From positions 29,558 to 93,557 of the forward strand of contig JAPYRG010000006.1 in the NCBI GenBank assembly GCA_029936965.1: 64,000 bases of DNA, written 5' to 3'. A model generated the notes under the pieces. That model ran no database searches. It had not been told where the DNA came from and saw only the letters and a list, made by a program, of their open reading frames with translations. This document shows positions 26,723 through 36,326 of this stretch, in pieces (the first letter of the stretch is position 1; the number at the start of each line of letters is the position of its first letter). The position numbers were made by a program, and so were the translations under genes. Source of the DNA: Fidelibacterota bacterium (GTDB lineage: Bacteria > Fidelibacterota > Marinisomatia > Marinisomatales > TCS55).

Positions 26723-29069
26723 CTATTACAGCAATCTTTTCAAAACTATATTTCCCTTTAAGTTCTGTAAAACTAATTAAATATATACCAGTATTAACCC
26801 ATCTTCCCTGATCATCCTTTCCATCCCAAAAAGCCTGATATCCATTTACCCCTTTATTAGAAATCGGAAGTGTTCTTAATACTTTCCCCGTAATAGTTAG
26901 TACTTTACAAATAGTCCCATCCATCAAACCGTCAATAACAAGAGGCGAGTTGTTTGGTAAGGCATATGGACTAGGGAAAATTTTTATATTATTATAGTTT
27001 TCCTTTGGTTTGGCAAATGGAATACGTAATGCACTAATTCCATTATTTGTTGATATATAGGCAAGGCCATTATTATTATCAAAAGCGATATCTGATACTT
27101 TATTTGATAATAGTAAACTGTTATTTTCATTAATACCTTCAATATCTGGCCAATAAGTTGAAGCCTCAGTAAGAATATGCACTCCATCCGTTGGAGAAGA
27201 GGCCCAAATATTATTTCTAGAATCAATATGTAATTTAGAACCTTTACCAAATGAAATATTTGGGAAATATGTATATCCATATCTTTTAATAGGATTTGAA
27301 TTAGAATATTGTAGAGTTATTTGCTTTAATCCAATAGGTGTTAATAGATATAGAATATCTTCATTATTTATCACTAAAGACCAGACTGTATTATTATTAT
27401 ATCCTGGGTTTATATCAATCTGTCCCCAATCAATAGATGATGGTTCTAAGATGCTGCCCTCATAATCCATAAACGCTAGACCACCATTTTTCGCCGGAGG
27501 ACTATTTAAATCATCTTCAAATGAGCCAATCCAAACACGATTAAAGGAATCAAACCCAATTGTATTAGGAGTATAACTTAAAATATTGTTTGAGCTAGCT
27601 AAACTAATCGAGCTCCATTCATTACTTATATCTCTTACAGCAATTGGTTCCCTTCTAGTAGTTGCATAAGCATTCGCTGCCCACATCACACCATATTGAT
27701 CAAACTCAATATCCTTTACTATCATATATTCATCAGCAAAATAATCTAAATATGCTGTATCAATAAGAGTAAAATTTTCAAGATCATCAACATCAATAAT
27801 TACGATACCACCACCATGCCGTCGTGGCTCAGGATATGTGCCACGTATTGCACAATATAGTAAACCATCAGGGCCTTGTTCGAGATCTGAAATGAATCCA
27901 CCAAAATTTATTGGCAAATAATTAATAACATATCTTGACGGGTCAAAAGAATCAGAAATATTTATTTCATCTGCTTCAGAAATATTTCTCCAACCCCATG
28001 ATTCTTTAATAGAGATACCATATTTTGAACCTGCAACTAATCTTCCATCATCGAGTACAGTTAAAGCAGATATCTGATTTGTTAAAGGTGCATTCGGAAT
28101 TTCATAGTTAATTATCTTAGTATCTTTATCTAAAACTAGAATTCCTTGTTGCGATCCAATATATAATTGGTCTTTTGAAAATCCTGCAAGAGAGGTAAAA
28201 GAATAATTATACTCCGTATCTAAATACCATTCTATTCCTGAATTATTTAATTTTATTATCTTTGTATCAAGAATTCCCCAAAAAATTCCTTCAGAGTCTT
28301 TAATGATTTCAATTAATTGTTCTGATGGATCTAAATAATCCCAAATTATTTCTAATGAAATCTGCTCTTCGAGATTTAAAACATATATACTATTATTATA
28401 TACTAATAATATTTTATTTGCATTTGATTCTAAAAGATGAACCTCTCCAAATAATTCTATTTCAAATTGTTGCCAATTATTAGGATCCTTTAAATTAGAC
28501 TCTTTCCAATTCCCAATTAAGAGACCTTGATCTGTTCCAACTAAAACCTTATCATCTGAAATTTCTATAGAGTTTATTAAATCAAAATTCATAGGCCAGT
28601 TTCTATATATATCTCTATATATCCATTCATTTTCATCAATAATAAATTCCATAACACCCCAATCTTGATTATCCAGAAATGCAACAAAACAAATGGAGTC
28701 TGAAATAGAGATATCAATAATTTTAGTTAATCCAAAATCAAACTGTGCAATACTTTGATGATTATTTATATCATAAATTTGAACAAAACCATGCGGACTG
28801 ACCCCTCCTAACCATATGAGACTATCATTTCCTACTTCAACAACATTAACTGCGGTGCCTTCTAATTGATCAACAACAGTTAAGGTCGAAAAACTATTTT
28901 GATTTTTATTATAGAGTAGTAAACCGCCATCAGTTGCGCAAATAATTAGATTATTATATTCGGTCAAATTATTTATGTGTAATGGAGATGTATATGCATT
29001 CCAATCTCCTATTCTAGACTGCGATAATAATAATCCAATTAGTAAGAAATTTATATAAAAATGTTTCAT
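26715..29069 (-). CDS. porZ: PorZ-like type IX secretion propeller protein
   Basis: 784 aa, close to PorZ of Porphyromonas. Signal peptide, then IGDWNAYTSPLHINNLTEYNN, the typical PorZ entry. Two beta-propellers follow, with two-component-regulator-type blades (ATDGGLLLYNKNQNSF, VGTDQGLLIGNWK, IGSQQGILVLDKDT, GSKYGISIKESWGW). The end is a FlgD/type-A sorting-like C-terminal domain (FPSPYALPNNSPLVIDGL, AFWDGKDDQGRWVNTGIYLISF). In Bacteroidota PorZ is part of the surface attachment complex with PorU, PorV and PorQ and presents A-LPS to the sortase. A PorU homologue lies elsewhere in the window. Propeller proteins with other roles share this architecture, so PorZ is probable rather than certain. 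Confidence 0.75.
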   Translation of the reverse strand: MKHFYINFLLIGLLLSQSRIGDWNAYTSPLHINNLTEYNNLIICATDGGLLLYNKNQNSFSTLTVVDQLEGTAVNVVEVGNDSLIWLGGVSPHGFVQIYDINNHQSIAQFDFGLTKIIDISISDSICFVAFLDNQDWGVMEFIIDENEWIYRDIYRNWPMNFDLINSIEISDDKVLVGTDQGLLIGNWKESNLKDPNNWQQFEIELFGEVHLLESNANKILLVYNNSIYVLNLEEQISLEIIWDYLDPSEQLIEIIKDSEGIFWGILDTKIIKLNNSGIEWYLDTEYNYSFTSLAGFSKDQLYIGSQQGILVLDKDTKIINYEIPNAPLTNQISALTVLDDGRLVAGSKYGISIKESWGWRNISEADEINISDSFDPSRYVINYLPINFGGFISDLEQGPDGLLYCAIRGTYPEPRRHGGGIVIIDVDDLENFTLIDTAYLDYFADEYMIVKDIEFDQYGVMWAANAYATTRREPIAVRDISNEWSSISLASSNNILSYTPNTIGFDSFNRVWIGSFEDDLNSPPAKNGGLAFMDYEGSILEPSSIDWGQIDINPGYNNNTVWSLVINNEDILYLLTPIGLKQITLQYSNSNPIKRYGYTYFPNISFGKGSKLHIDSRNNIWASSPTDGVHILTEASTYWPDIEGINENNSLLLSNKVSDIAFDNNNGLAYISTNNGISALRIPFAKPKENYNNIKIFPSPYALPNNSPLVIDGLMDGTICKVLTITGKVLRTLPISNKGVNGYQAFWDGKDDQGRWVNTGIYLISFTELKGKYSFEKIAVIEN

Positions 29070-29070
29070 C

Positions 29071-29919
29071 CTATATTTGAAATGGAGTTGGAATAAAACA
29101 TAATATGAAAATAAGTAAACACAGATAACCTATAAATTTGTTTTTCTTAGATAGTGGAGTAAGAATATCATGAATAGGCGGATGTTTTGCAGAACGCATT
29201 AATACAAGGATCAATAAACCCCAAATCAACCAATTCAGAGACAAAAAGCTAAGAGGAAACAAAGTTAAAAGTGTAATCCAGCCAACAAGCCCTTGTTTTT
29301 TACCAAGCATTGCATAAGCTATATGACCTCCATCTAATTGACCAATTGGCAATAAATTTAGCATTGTAACTAATAAACCAATCCATCCAGCAAATGCAAC
29401 GGGATGTAGTAAAATATCATGCCCATCAATAAGATCTGGAAAAATAATAGATGTAAAAATTTTCATTAATAAAGAATCACCTAGAATAATGCCCTTGTAT
29501 TGATCATTAATTGCTATTACATCTGACAACAATAAACCTATAATCAATGCTGGTACAGCAATAATAAAGCCTGCTATAGGCCCTGCTGCACCGATTTGTA
29601 AAAGGGCATCTTTTTTATATATAGGGGACTTTATTTTTATAAACGCACCAAATGTGCCAATAATGAATAAGTATGGAGGTGCAGGCAAAAAATATGGCAA
29701 AGTTGCATCTACATTATGTTTAAGCGCGTAGTAATAGTGCCCAAACTCATGACAGCCCAATATTAACATTAATGTTATAGAAAATGGTATCCCTAAAATA
29801 ATATCAGCAGGGATCCCTAAAGGATTTCCTCCTTGCATAATCGAACCTGCTATGAGCGTTGATATAATTGTCAAAAAAAATAAAATCAAATGGGTCTTAG
29901 AAATCTCTGGAAATTTCAT
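29071..29919 (-). CDS. Site-2 protease family (M50) membrane metalloprotease
   Basis: 282 aa, about seven hydrophobic helices. The zinc motif HEFGH is at residues 57-61 (GCHEFGHYYYALKH) and the third ligand region is LPIGQLDGGHIAY, both complete. The PYFLPAPPYLFIIGTFGAFIKIKSP loop is typical of the M50 group that includes plant EGY-like and bacterial intramembrane proteases. It cleaves membrane-embedded segments, for instance anti-sigma factors; the substrate here is unknown. One base separates it from the PorZ-like gene downstream, so the two are likely co-transcribed. Confidence 0.88.
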   Translation of the reverse strand: MKFPEISKTHLILFFLTIISTLIAGSIMQGGNPLGIPADIILGIPFSITLMLILGCHEFGHYYYALKHNVDATLPYFLPAPPYLFIIGTFGAFIKIKSPIYKKDALLQIGAAGPIAGFIIAVPALIIGLLLSDVIAINDQYKGIILGDSLLMKIFTSIIFPDLIDGHDILLHPVAFAGWIGLLVTMLNLLPIGQLDGGHIAYAMLGKKQGLVGWITLLTLFPLSFLSLNWLIWGLLILVLMRSAKHPPIHDILTPLSKKNKFIGYLCLLIFILCFIPTPFQI

Positions 29920-30088
29920 AATACTTTTTCTATCAATATATATGTTAAAACAAATTTCATCATTTAAATTACTTAATTATTAAAAATAAATATTAAATCA
30001 TTTATACTGTTATCTTTTAATAATGATCCAGAAATAATCCAATAATACTTTTCCTTTTGATTTTATATTTAGATTGCGAATTTAGCGT

Positions 30089-30490
30089 ATGAATATAATG
30101 TTATTCTTAGGATTCCTTGCTTTCCTTTATGGAAGCGATAGCAATCAAGATCTTCTTCAAATCAATCTTAGAGAAAGGCTTGTTAATGATAATCAGATTC
30201 GTATCGTAGTCCAAATTGATAATAATTCTAAAAGAGAGATAAGCAAGTTAGATGGGTTCCTATTGCAAATAAACAATAAAGGAAGTGTAATATCTGAAAA
30301 ACGTATAACTTTCTTAGAACTTGCAGATGGAGTGCTAAAGCCAAAACAATCAGTCTCCAAATTTATAGTATTTCCATTAAATCAAACACGTCCTGATCGT
30401 TATGAATTCTATGTTGGAAAAGTGCGATTTCGAAATGATTATCGAGTTTACACCTACCATCCCGCTATAGGATTTTATCGGGTAGACTAA
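30089..30490 (+). CDS. Small exported protein of unknown function
   Basis: 133 aa. A short hydrophobic N-terminus (MNIMLFLGFLAFLYG) may be a signal peptide. The rest is beta-rich and resembles a single Ig-like (FxLYD-type) domain: DLLQINLRERLVNDNQIRIVVQIDNN, then KPKQSVSKFIVFPLNQ. No family recognised with confidence. It is divergent from the M50 protease across 169 bases. Its own terminator hairpin lies within the end of the convergent next gene, and the two stop codons overlap. Confidence 0.6.
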   Translation: MNIMLFLGFLAFLYGSDSNQDLLQINLRERLVNDNQIRIVVQIDNNSKREISKLDGFLLQINNKGSVISEKRITFLELADGVLKPKQSVSKFIVFPLNQTRPDRYEFYVGKVRFRNDYRVYTYHPAIGFYRVD

Positions 30491-31530
30491 AAGTTAAATT
30501 TCATAGAAAATAAAACCCAATTAGAAGGCAATTGGGCTTTATTTGAAGTTCCAGAAGAATAAAACCTCGTTATTAAATCTAATTTATTCTTTCTTACAGA
30601 AAAATTGAATCCACTACTAAAAGATCTAGTACCAATAACCGATCCAACTCCAATATCAAACTTAATACGATTTATTATTGGGATACTTGAATCTCTAAGT
30701 CCAACTTGAACAAATAAAGAATTTTGTTGTCCATTAAGATTCGAAGAAAAATTAATTACCCCTGTTTCAAATCGAATTATCGATTCAAGATTGTCGGTTC
30801 TAAAATGTAAAGGTGTTTTAATGATAAAATTGTAGCTTGATCCAGATGAATTAAGACTATCCATACTATTCCACTGATTTATTCCTCCTGATATTCCAAC
30901 GCCCCATCCTTTTGTGAATTTTTGATACCAAGAAGATTTATCTTCTTCATCTTTTCTTAAAGGTGAACTAGGCTTTATTAGAACTTCTTTTCGCTTATAG
31001 TCGGGTCCTCGACCATATCTTTCACTAATATCAAATGGCTTTGATAGATGTTTATCTAATTTTGCTGCAAGAATTTCAACTGAAATAGAATCTGCACTTG
31101 CTCGTATACTACTTACCCAGAATCGTATTTCTTCAATATATCTATAGATTGCTATTTCTGATATTCCGCCAATTCTCATATTTTCAATAATCACTGCTGA
31201 AACGACAGGTATAGAGTTATGTTTAAGATCAGAATAAAAGTTATCTAATGCACTGATTAACTCTTTATGTCTTAAAAGGTCTAATGGATCGTTATATGTG
31301 CCTTCCGCTAATAGCGGTTCTACCTCCCATGCTTTTAAATAATAATATAGTCTTCCATCTAATAATCCATTTAAATGTGAAGCTTTAATTTGATAAACTG
31401 ATTCATTCCCTTTTCCTAACTTTGCGGATATACGATTCCAATTGCTTCCATCCCAAAATATTCGATTTTCTCTTTGAGCTAAAAGGATAGCAAAAATATA
31501 TCCCACTAAAATTATTTTGCGGGAAAGCAT
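30487..31530 (-). CDS. Exported protein, paralogue of the upstream gene, with barrel-like C-terminus
   Basis: 347 aa with a signal peptide. Residues about 20-150 match the whole of the neighbouring 147-aa protein: IFWDGSNWNRI, LNGLLDGRLYYYLKAW, ELISALDNFYSD, SAVIIENM. After a Lys/Glu-rich linker (about 175-200) residues 205-347 look like eight or so antiparallel strands ending in MKFNF, as in small outer-membrane barrels. Family not recognised. Probably the shared N-terminal domain acts in the periplasm and the barrel anchors it. The last 20 codons also contain the terminator of the convergent gene. Confidence 0.65.
   Translation of the reverse strand: MLSRKIILVGYIFAILLAQRENRIFWDGSNWNRISAKLGKGNESVYQIKASHLNGLLDGRLYYYLKAWEVEPLLAEGTYNDPLDLLRHKELISALDNFYSDLKHNSIPVVSAVIIENMRIGGISEIAIYRYIEEIRFWVSSIRASADSISVEILAAKLDKHLSKPFDISERYGRGPDYKRKEVLIKPSSPLRKDEEDKSSWYQKFTKGWGVGISGGINQWNSMDSLNSSGSSYNFIIKTPLHFRTDNLESIIRFETGVINFSSNLNGQQNSLFVQVGLRDSSIPIINRIKFDIGVGSVIGTRSFSSGFNFSVRKNKLDLITRFYSSGTSNKAQLPSNWVLFSMKFNF
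30508..30544 (+). terminator. Terminator hairpin inside the end of the convergent gene
   Basis: AAATAAA-a-CCCAATT (30508-30522) pairs with AATTGGG-c-TTTATTT (30530-30544) around a 7-nt loop, one mismatch in 15 pairs. The GC-containing upper stem and T-rich 3' side make a good factor-independent terminator for the plus-strand gene ending at 30490. It lies fully within the minus-strand coding sequence. Confidence 0.75.
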
Positions 31531-31537
31531 ACTATTC

Positions 31538-31981
31538 CTACTGATTATTCTCTAATATCATTCGGTTAATCCATTCCTTTGAATGACGTATATATTTGTC
31601 AATATTATCCATAGGAATACGTTCACCAAACATATTACATATTATTATTGCTGAAGGTAATGGGATATAACCATTTATTGGATCTGCATAAAAATTATCT
31701 AAGACTTTTACTAACTCTCTTGGTGATAAATAATCAACAGTCTCAGCATATAAACTATCTGCAAAAGCTTGTTCCATTGTCCAAGCTTTCAAATAATAAA
31801 ATAATCTAGCATCTAATACACCATTAATATATCCAACCTTCATCATATATGTTAATTCTGGATCATAATTAGCAGTCTTCTCTATCCTTCTCCAATCACC
31901 GCCATTCCAAAATAAACGATCCATTTGTTGTGCTGGGGTATAAATAATTAAGATTATAATTATTATTAAAAGACGCTTCAT
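31538..31981 (-). CDS. Small exported protein, tandem paralogue of the next gene
   Basis: 147 aa with a signal peptide (MKRLLIIIIILIIYTPA). Shared blocks with the downstream protein are RLFWNGGDWRRI, INGVLDARLFYYLKAW, ELVKVLDNFYAD and SAIIICNM. It consists of the common domain only, without the barrel extension. No known family recognised. Six bases separate the pair, and its start overlaps the stop of the aldehyde dehydrogenase gene by 4 bases, so all three may be one transcript. Confidence 0.65.
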   Translation of the reverse strand: MKRLLIIIIILIIYTPAQQMDRLFWNGGDWRRIEKTANYDPELTYMMKVGYINGVLDARLFYYLKAWTMEQAFADSLYAETVDYLSPRELVKVLDNFYADPINGYIPLPSAIIICNMFGERIPMDNIDKYIRHSKEWINRMILENNQ

Positions 31982-33345
31982 TGTATTACTACTGATTTTA
32001 TATTTATAAATTCTAATATCCCAAACTCAGATAATTCACGACCATACCCAGATTCTTTTATGCCCCCGAATGGGAGTCTTGGATCAGACTTTACAAAGTC
32101 ATTTACAAAACAGGATCCAGCTTCTAATTCGTTAATTGCAATCTTCTCTCCTTTATCTAGATCTGCAGTAAATATAGCCGCTCCAAGACCATAGTTAGTT
32201 TTATTTGCAAGCTCAATAGCATGCGCCTGGTCTTTAGCGGATATTATTACTGCAACAGGGCCAAATAACTCATCATCAAAGGCAGACATACCTGGTTCAA
32301 CATTTGTTAATAGGGTTGGAGGATAAAATGAGCCATCTGATTCAGGAATCTTACCTCCTGAGATTAATTTTGCACCTTTTTCAATACTCATCAATACTTG
32401 TTGGTGTAATTCATCCCTAGCATCAGTATTGACCATTGGACCAATATCAATATTTGAATCAAATGGATCTCCCATTTTCATATTATTAATTTTTTGTTCA
32501 ACTTTATCAATAAACTCGTCTAAACGGGATTTAACAACGATAAAACGTTTTGCTGCAATACAACTTTGACCTGCGTTAAGCATTCTCCCCGCAATACAAG
32601 ATTCGACTGCATTATTAAGATCAGCATCCTCTAGAATAATGTAAGGATCATTTCCTCCTAACTCCAGAACAGTCTTTTTTAATAGTGAACCCGCAATAGA
32701 TGCGACGGACTTTCCAGCAGGGGTGCTACCTGTTAAGGTTACAGCTCTAATTAAAGGATTATTAATTATATTACTGACTTTATTTGATCCAATAACTAGA
32801 TTGCTAAAAGCATATTCTGGAAAACCAGCTTCCAAAAATAATTTTTCAATTTGCTTAGCGCACCCTTGGACATTAGAAGCGTGTTTTAAGATTCCCACAT
32901 TTCCAGCCATTAGAGTTGGCGAAGCAAAACGAAACACTTGCCAAAATGGAAAATTCCATGGCATAATTGCTAATACTAATCCAATTGGTTGAAATGATAT
33001 AAAACTCTTTTTGGAATCAGTAGCTATTTCTTTTTTAGATAAAAATCGTTCCGCATTATCCGCATAATATTCACAAACCCATGCACATTTCTCAGCTTCA
33101 GCTATACTTTGTTTAATTGGCTTGCCCATTTCCTGAGTCATTAAAGCGCCTAGTTTTTCTTTTTTTTGTTTTAATAACTCAGCAAGGTCTCTCATCCTCT
33201 TTGATCGATACGCAATACTTTTATTCCGCCATTCTAAATAAGTATTATACGATGAATTAATAATTTGATTAATATTCTCTGTAGAAATCTCTTTATGTGA
33301 TTCTAATATTTTATTATTAGCTGGATTTATTGATAAAAGATTCAT
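31978..33345 (-). CDS. NAD(P)-dependent aldehyde dehydrogenase, succinate-semialdehyde dehydrogenase-like
   Basis: 455 aa. The catalytic Glu lies in TVLELGGNDPYIILEDADL and the catalytic Cys in NAGQSCIAAKRFIV; the cofactor loop is LTGSTPAGKSVAS with MPWNFPFWQVFRFASPTLMAGN upstream. The short length and the QSCIAAKR motif fit the GabD/Sad subgroup, which oxidises succinate semialdehyde or related short aldehydes in the cytoplasm. Exact substrate not certain. Overlaps the small paralogue gene by 4 bases and follows the oligopeptidase gene by 11 bases. Confidence 0.88.
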   Translation of the reverse strand: MNLLSINPANNKILESHKEISTENINQIINSSYNTYLEWRNKSIAYRSKRMRDLAELLKQKKEKLGALMTQEMGKPIKQSIAEAEKCAWVCEYYADNAERFLSKKEIATDSKKSFISFQPIGLVLAIMPWNFPFWQVFRFASPTLMAGNVGILKHASNVQGCAKQIEKLFLEAGFPEYAFSNLVIGSNKVSNIINNPLIRAVTLTGSTPAGKSVASIAGSLLKKTVLELGGNDPYIILEDADLNNAVESCIAGRMLNAGQSCIAAKRFIVVKSRLDEFIDKVEQKINNMKMGDPFDSNIDIGPMVNTDARDELHQQVLMSIEKGAKLISGGKIPESDGSFYPPTLLTNVEPGMSAFDDELFGPVAVIISAKDQAHAIELANKTNYGLGAAIFTADLDKGEKIAINELEAGSCFVNDFVKSDPRLPFGGIKESGYGRELSEFGILEFINIKSVVIQ

Positions 33346-33356
33346 AAGAAATAATT

Positions 33357-35528
33357 CTAATATTTTATCCCAGCTAAATCAATCAAAAATGCATAATTAA
33401 GAGCAAGTTCTTTATAACGACGGAATCTCCCTGATTTTCCTCCATGGCCTGCATCCATATTCGTATATAGATAAAGTTCATTATTTCCACTTTTATATTC
33501 TCTCAGTTTGGCAACCCATTTTACAGGTTCCCAATACTGGACCTGAGAGTCAAAATATCCTGCAGTAACTAACATATTTGGATATTCAACTTTATAAACA
33601 TTATCATATGGAGAATATTTCATGATATAATCGTATTCATCTTTATTCCTAGGATCTCCCCATTCATCCCATTCATTTGAAGTAAGAGGAATAGATGGAT
33701 CCATCATAGTATTGATTACATCTACAAAAGGGACTGCTGCAACAACTCCATGATATAGATCAGGAGCCATATTTACTACTGCACCCATTAGTAATCCGCC
33801 AGCACTACCTCCCATAGCAAATAAATGATTAGGATCCGTATATTTATTTTGAATCAAAAATTTGCTACAATCAATAAAATCATTAAATGTGTTTATCTTA
33901 TTAAACATTTTACCCTCTTCATACCATCCTCTTCCATAAGTCTGACTTCCTCTAATATGAGCAATGGCGTAAGCAAATCCTCTATCTAAAAGGCTCAGAC
34001 GATTTGAATTAAATGAGGGGTCCATTGTACTACCATATGAGCCATAAGCATATAATAATAAATTATTCTTCCCATTTCGCTTCATACCTTTCTTATATAC
34101 AATTGAAATAGGTACTCTTTTTCCATCTCTAACAGTTACATATATTCTTTCAGATTGGTATTTATCGGGGTCATAACCGCCAACTACCTCTGATTGTTTT
34201 AATAGTTTGGATTTTCTAGAATCCATATTGTAATCATAAGTAGATGGAGGAGTAATTAAAGAAGAAAATTGATATCGAAGAAGCTTCGTATCAAAAGAAA
34301 GATTTATAGATGTATAAGCAGAATAAACCTCTTCACCAAAATCAAGGTAATGCTCTTTTCCATTATTTTGATCGATTATTCGGATTTGGGGTAAACCATC
34401 CTTCCTCTCGCTAATTACAAGATAGTTTGAGAATACATCTATATCATTCAAAAATACGTCTTTCCTATCAGATATAACTTCCTTCCAGTGTTGTTTTTCT
34501 GTTGATTTTTCAGATGTTTCCATTAATCGGAAATTCATCGCATTCCAATTAGTTACGATATAAAATTTATCTTTGAAATGCTCTATAGAATATTCATGCT
34601 CTTTTTCTCTTGGGGTAAATTGTTGAAACTTTCCTCTAGGGCTATCTGCATTCAATATGTGATAATCACTAACTAGCGTACTACTATTATAAATAATAAT
34701 ATATTTATCTGATTTGGAGCGATAAACTCCAATATAGAATGAATCATCATTCTCATTAAAGACTATAACATCTGTTGATTGAGGTGTCCCTAATTTATGC
34801 CTAGCAATATTTTCTGATAGCAGGGTGGTTTTATTCTTTAATGTATAAAAGAATGTTAAATTATCATTTGCCCATGCAACAGGGCCTTCTGTTCCATTAA
34901 TTTTATCTCCTAATAATTCACCTGTTTCTAAGTTTTTTACTTTAATTGTATATATTCTACGGCTAAGAGTATCAACACTAAACGCCAATAATTTATTATT
35001 AGGACTTACAGATAGACTTCTTAGTGAAAAATAATCTTGCCCTTCTGCCCATTGATTTACATCAATTAATAACTCTTCCATATTTTCCAATGACTCTTTT
35101 TTACGACAATAGATTGGGTATTCCTGCCCTTTTTCATATCTCGTATAATACCAATATCCATTATCAAAATAAGGTACCGATGAATCGTCTTTTTTAATTC
35201 GCCCGACTATTTCGTTATATAATTTTTTTTGAAGTTTTTCCGTATGCTTTAACTTATTGCTAGTATAATCATTTTCTTTATTAATATAATTGACTACCTG
35301 CATTGTTTGATTATCTGGCCACCCCTCACTATTTTTCGCAGATTTTTGCTCATCACTTAAGCGTATCCAATGATAGTTATCTACTCTTTCTTGACCGTGT
35401 ATAAAAGTTTTATGAGGATGCTTATTTGCAATCGGGGGTTTCATATCTGATTGCTCAATTTGGCTTCTAAAATAATAAAGTATCATAATAATTATGATTA
35501 TTGAATACCATGTAAAATTTCGATTCAT
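33357..35528 (-). CDS. ptrB: Oligopeptidase B-like S9A serine peptidase
   Basis: 723 aa. An N-terminal hydrophobic helix (residues 6-20) suggests a membrane anchor or signal peptide. A seven-bladed propeller (about 80-420) precedes the alpha/beta-hydrolase domain. The nucleophile Ser575 is in MGGSAGGLLMG; the Asp region is VTAGYFDSQVQYWEP and the His is in DAGHGGKSGRF, all intact. RGSQTYGRGWYEEGKM is diagnostic for the oligopeptidase B group. It cuts short peptides, usually after basic residues. The anchor would put it in the periplasm, unlike the E. coli enzyme. Confidence 0.88.
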   Translation of the reverse strand: MNRNFTWYSIIIIIMILYYFRSQIEQSDMKPPIANKHPHKTFIHGQERVDNYHWIRLSDEQKSAKNSEGWPDNQTMQVVNYINKENDYTSNKLKHTEKLQKKLYNEIVGRIKKDDSSVPYFDNGYWYYTRYEKGQEYPIYCRKKESLENMEELLIDVNQWAEGQDYFSLRSLSVSPNNKLLAFSVDTLSRRIYTIKVKNLETGELLGDKINGTEGPVAWANDNLTFFYTLKNKTTLLSENIARHKLGTPQSTDVIVFNENDDSFYIGVYRSKSDKYIIIYNSSTLVSDYHILNADSPRGKFQQFTPREKEHEYSIEHFKDKFYIVTNWNAMNFRLMETSEKSTEKQHWKEVISDRKDVFLNDIDVFSNYLVISERKDGLPQIRIIDQNNGKEHYLDFGEEVYSAYTSINLSFDTKLLRYQFSSLITPPSTYDYNMDSRKSKLLKQSEVVGGYDPDKYQSERIYVTVRDGKRVPISIVYKKGMKRNGKNNLLLYAYGSYGSTMDPSFNSNRLSLLDRGFAYAIAHIRGSQTYGRGWYEEGKMFNKINTFNDFIDCSKFLIQNKYTDPNHLFAMGGSAGGLLMGAVVNMAPDLYHGVVAAVPFVDVINTMMDPSIPLTSNEWDEWGDPRNKDEYDYIMKYSPYDNVYKVEYPNMLVTAGYFDSQVQYWEPVKWVAKLREYKSGNNELYLYTNMDAGHGGKSGRFRRYKELALNYAFLIDLAGIKY

Positions 35529-36271
35529 TGTGCTCTCTCCCCCTTTTTAATGAAAATAAATGGAATATAAGCTAATAAAAAATGTGCTAATGCAACAAAC
35601 TCAGCTGCAAGAATATACCAAGGCCAAGGACCTAAATAGTCTAATAAAGATGGGACATGTTCTCCTAATTCATTGATTGGCTTACCACAAATCCAGAAAT
35701 AATTAGCATCGAGCAATATATTTGCAATAATCGAGAGCAATAAAAAAATATTTAATGCTAACATCGCCTTCCATACACTTTTCAAACTTGGTCGCATTCC
35801 ATAAACTACAGTTGCGTAGATTAAAGCTATAATCATACCATGATGTGCAAACCAAAATCTAAAAAACTGAAAATGAGGAAAACCTGCAGCGATATCAGGA
35901 GTAATAACAGCTTGTAGCATTCCTGAAAGTCCCCAAAAAAAAAGAATTTCATAGAAAAGATAACTTCTTGCAACCATAACAAAAGGAAGAAGCAAGTTAG
36001 CCATTCGGCAAAGATGTATAGGTAAATGTAATTTTAGATCAAATGTCCCTGCTACAATTTCTAAGACTGTCCAAATGATGTAACTACTCATTACAAGATA
36101 TCCAATCACACCTCCCACAATATGTTGATAACGCTCAGATAATTTTTTCTTAGCAAATATAGGAATGAAAATCGAAAGAAATATTGCTAATGCGATTGAA
36201 ATGATATGACTTGTATCAAATAAAATAAATGGATCATAAGTATCTAAATATTTTCCTACTATTTCTCTCAT
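35525..36271 (-). CDS. TIGR02206 (YwaF-like) integral membrane protein
   Basis: 248 aa with seven or so hydrophobic helices. Family marks are LKLHLPIHLCRMANLLLPFVMV, FFWGLSGMLQAVITPDI and FRFWFAHHGMIIALIYA. The family is widespread in Firmicutes and other bacteria without a known function. Overlaps the oligopeptidase gene start by 4 bases, so it is probably co-expressed with it. Confidence 0.82.
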   Translation of the reverse strand: MREIVGKYLDTYDPFILFDTSHIISIALAIFLSIFIPIFAKKKLSERYQHIVGGVIGYLVMSSYIIWTVLEIVAGTFDLKLHLPIHLCRMANLLLPFVMVARSYLFYEILFFWGLSGMLQAVITPDIAAGFPHFQFFRFWFAHHGMIIALIYATVVYGMRPSLKSVWKAMLALNIFLLLSIIANILLDANYFWICGKPINELGEHVPSLLDYLGPWPWYILAAEFVALAHFLLAYIPFIFIKKGERAQ

Positions 36272-36326
36272 ATAATCAATTTATAAATTTCATTTATCTT
36301 TTGTAATTGAATTAGTTTTATTTGGG

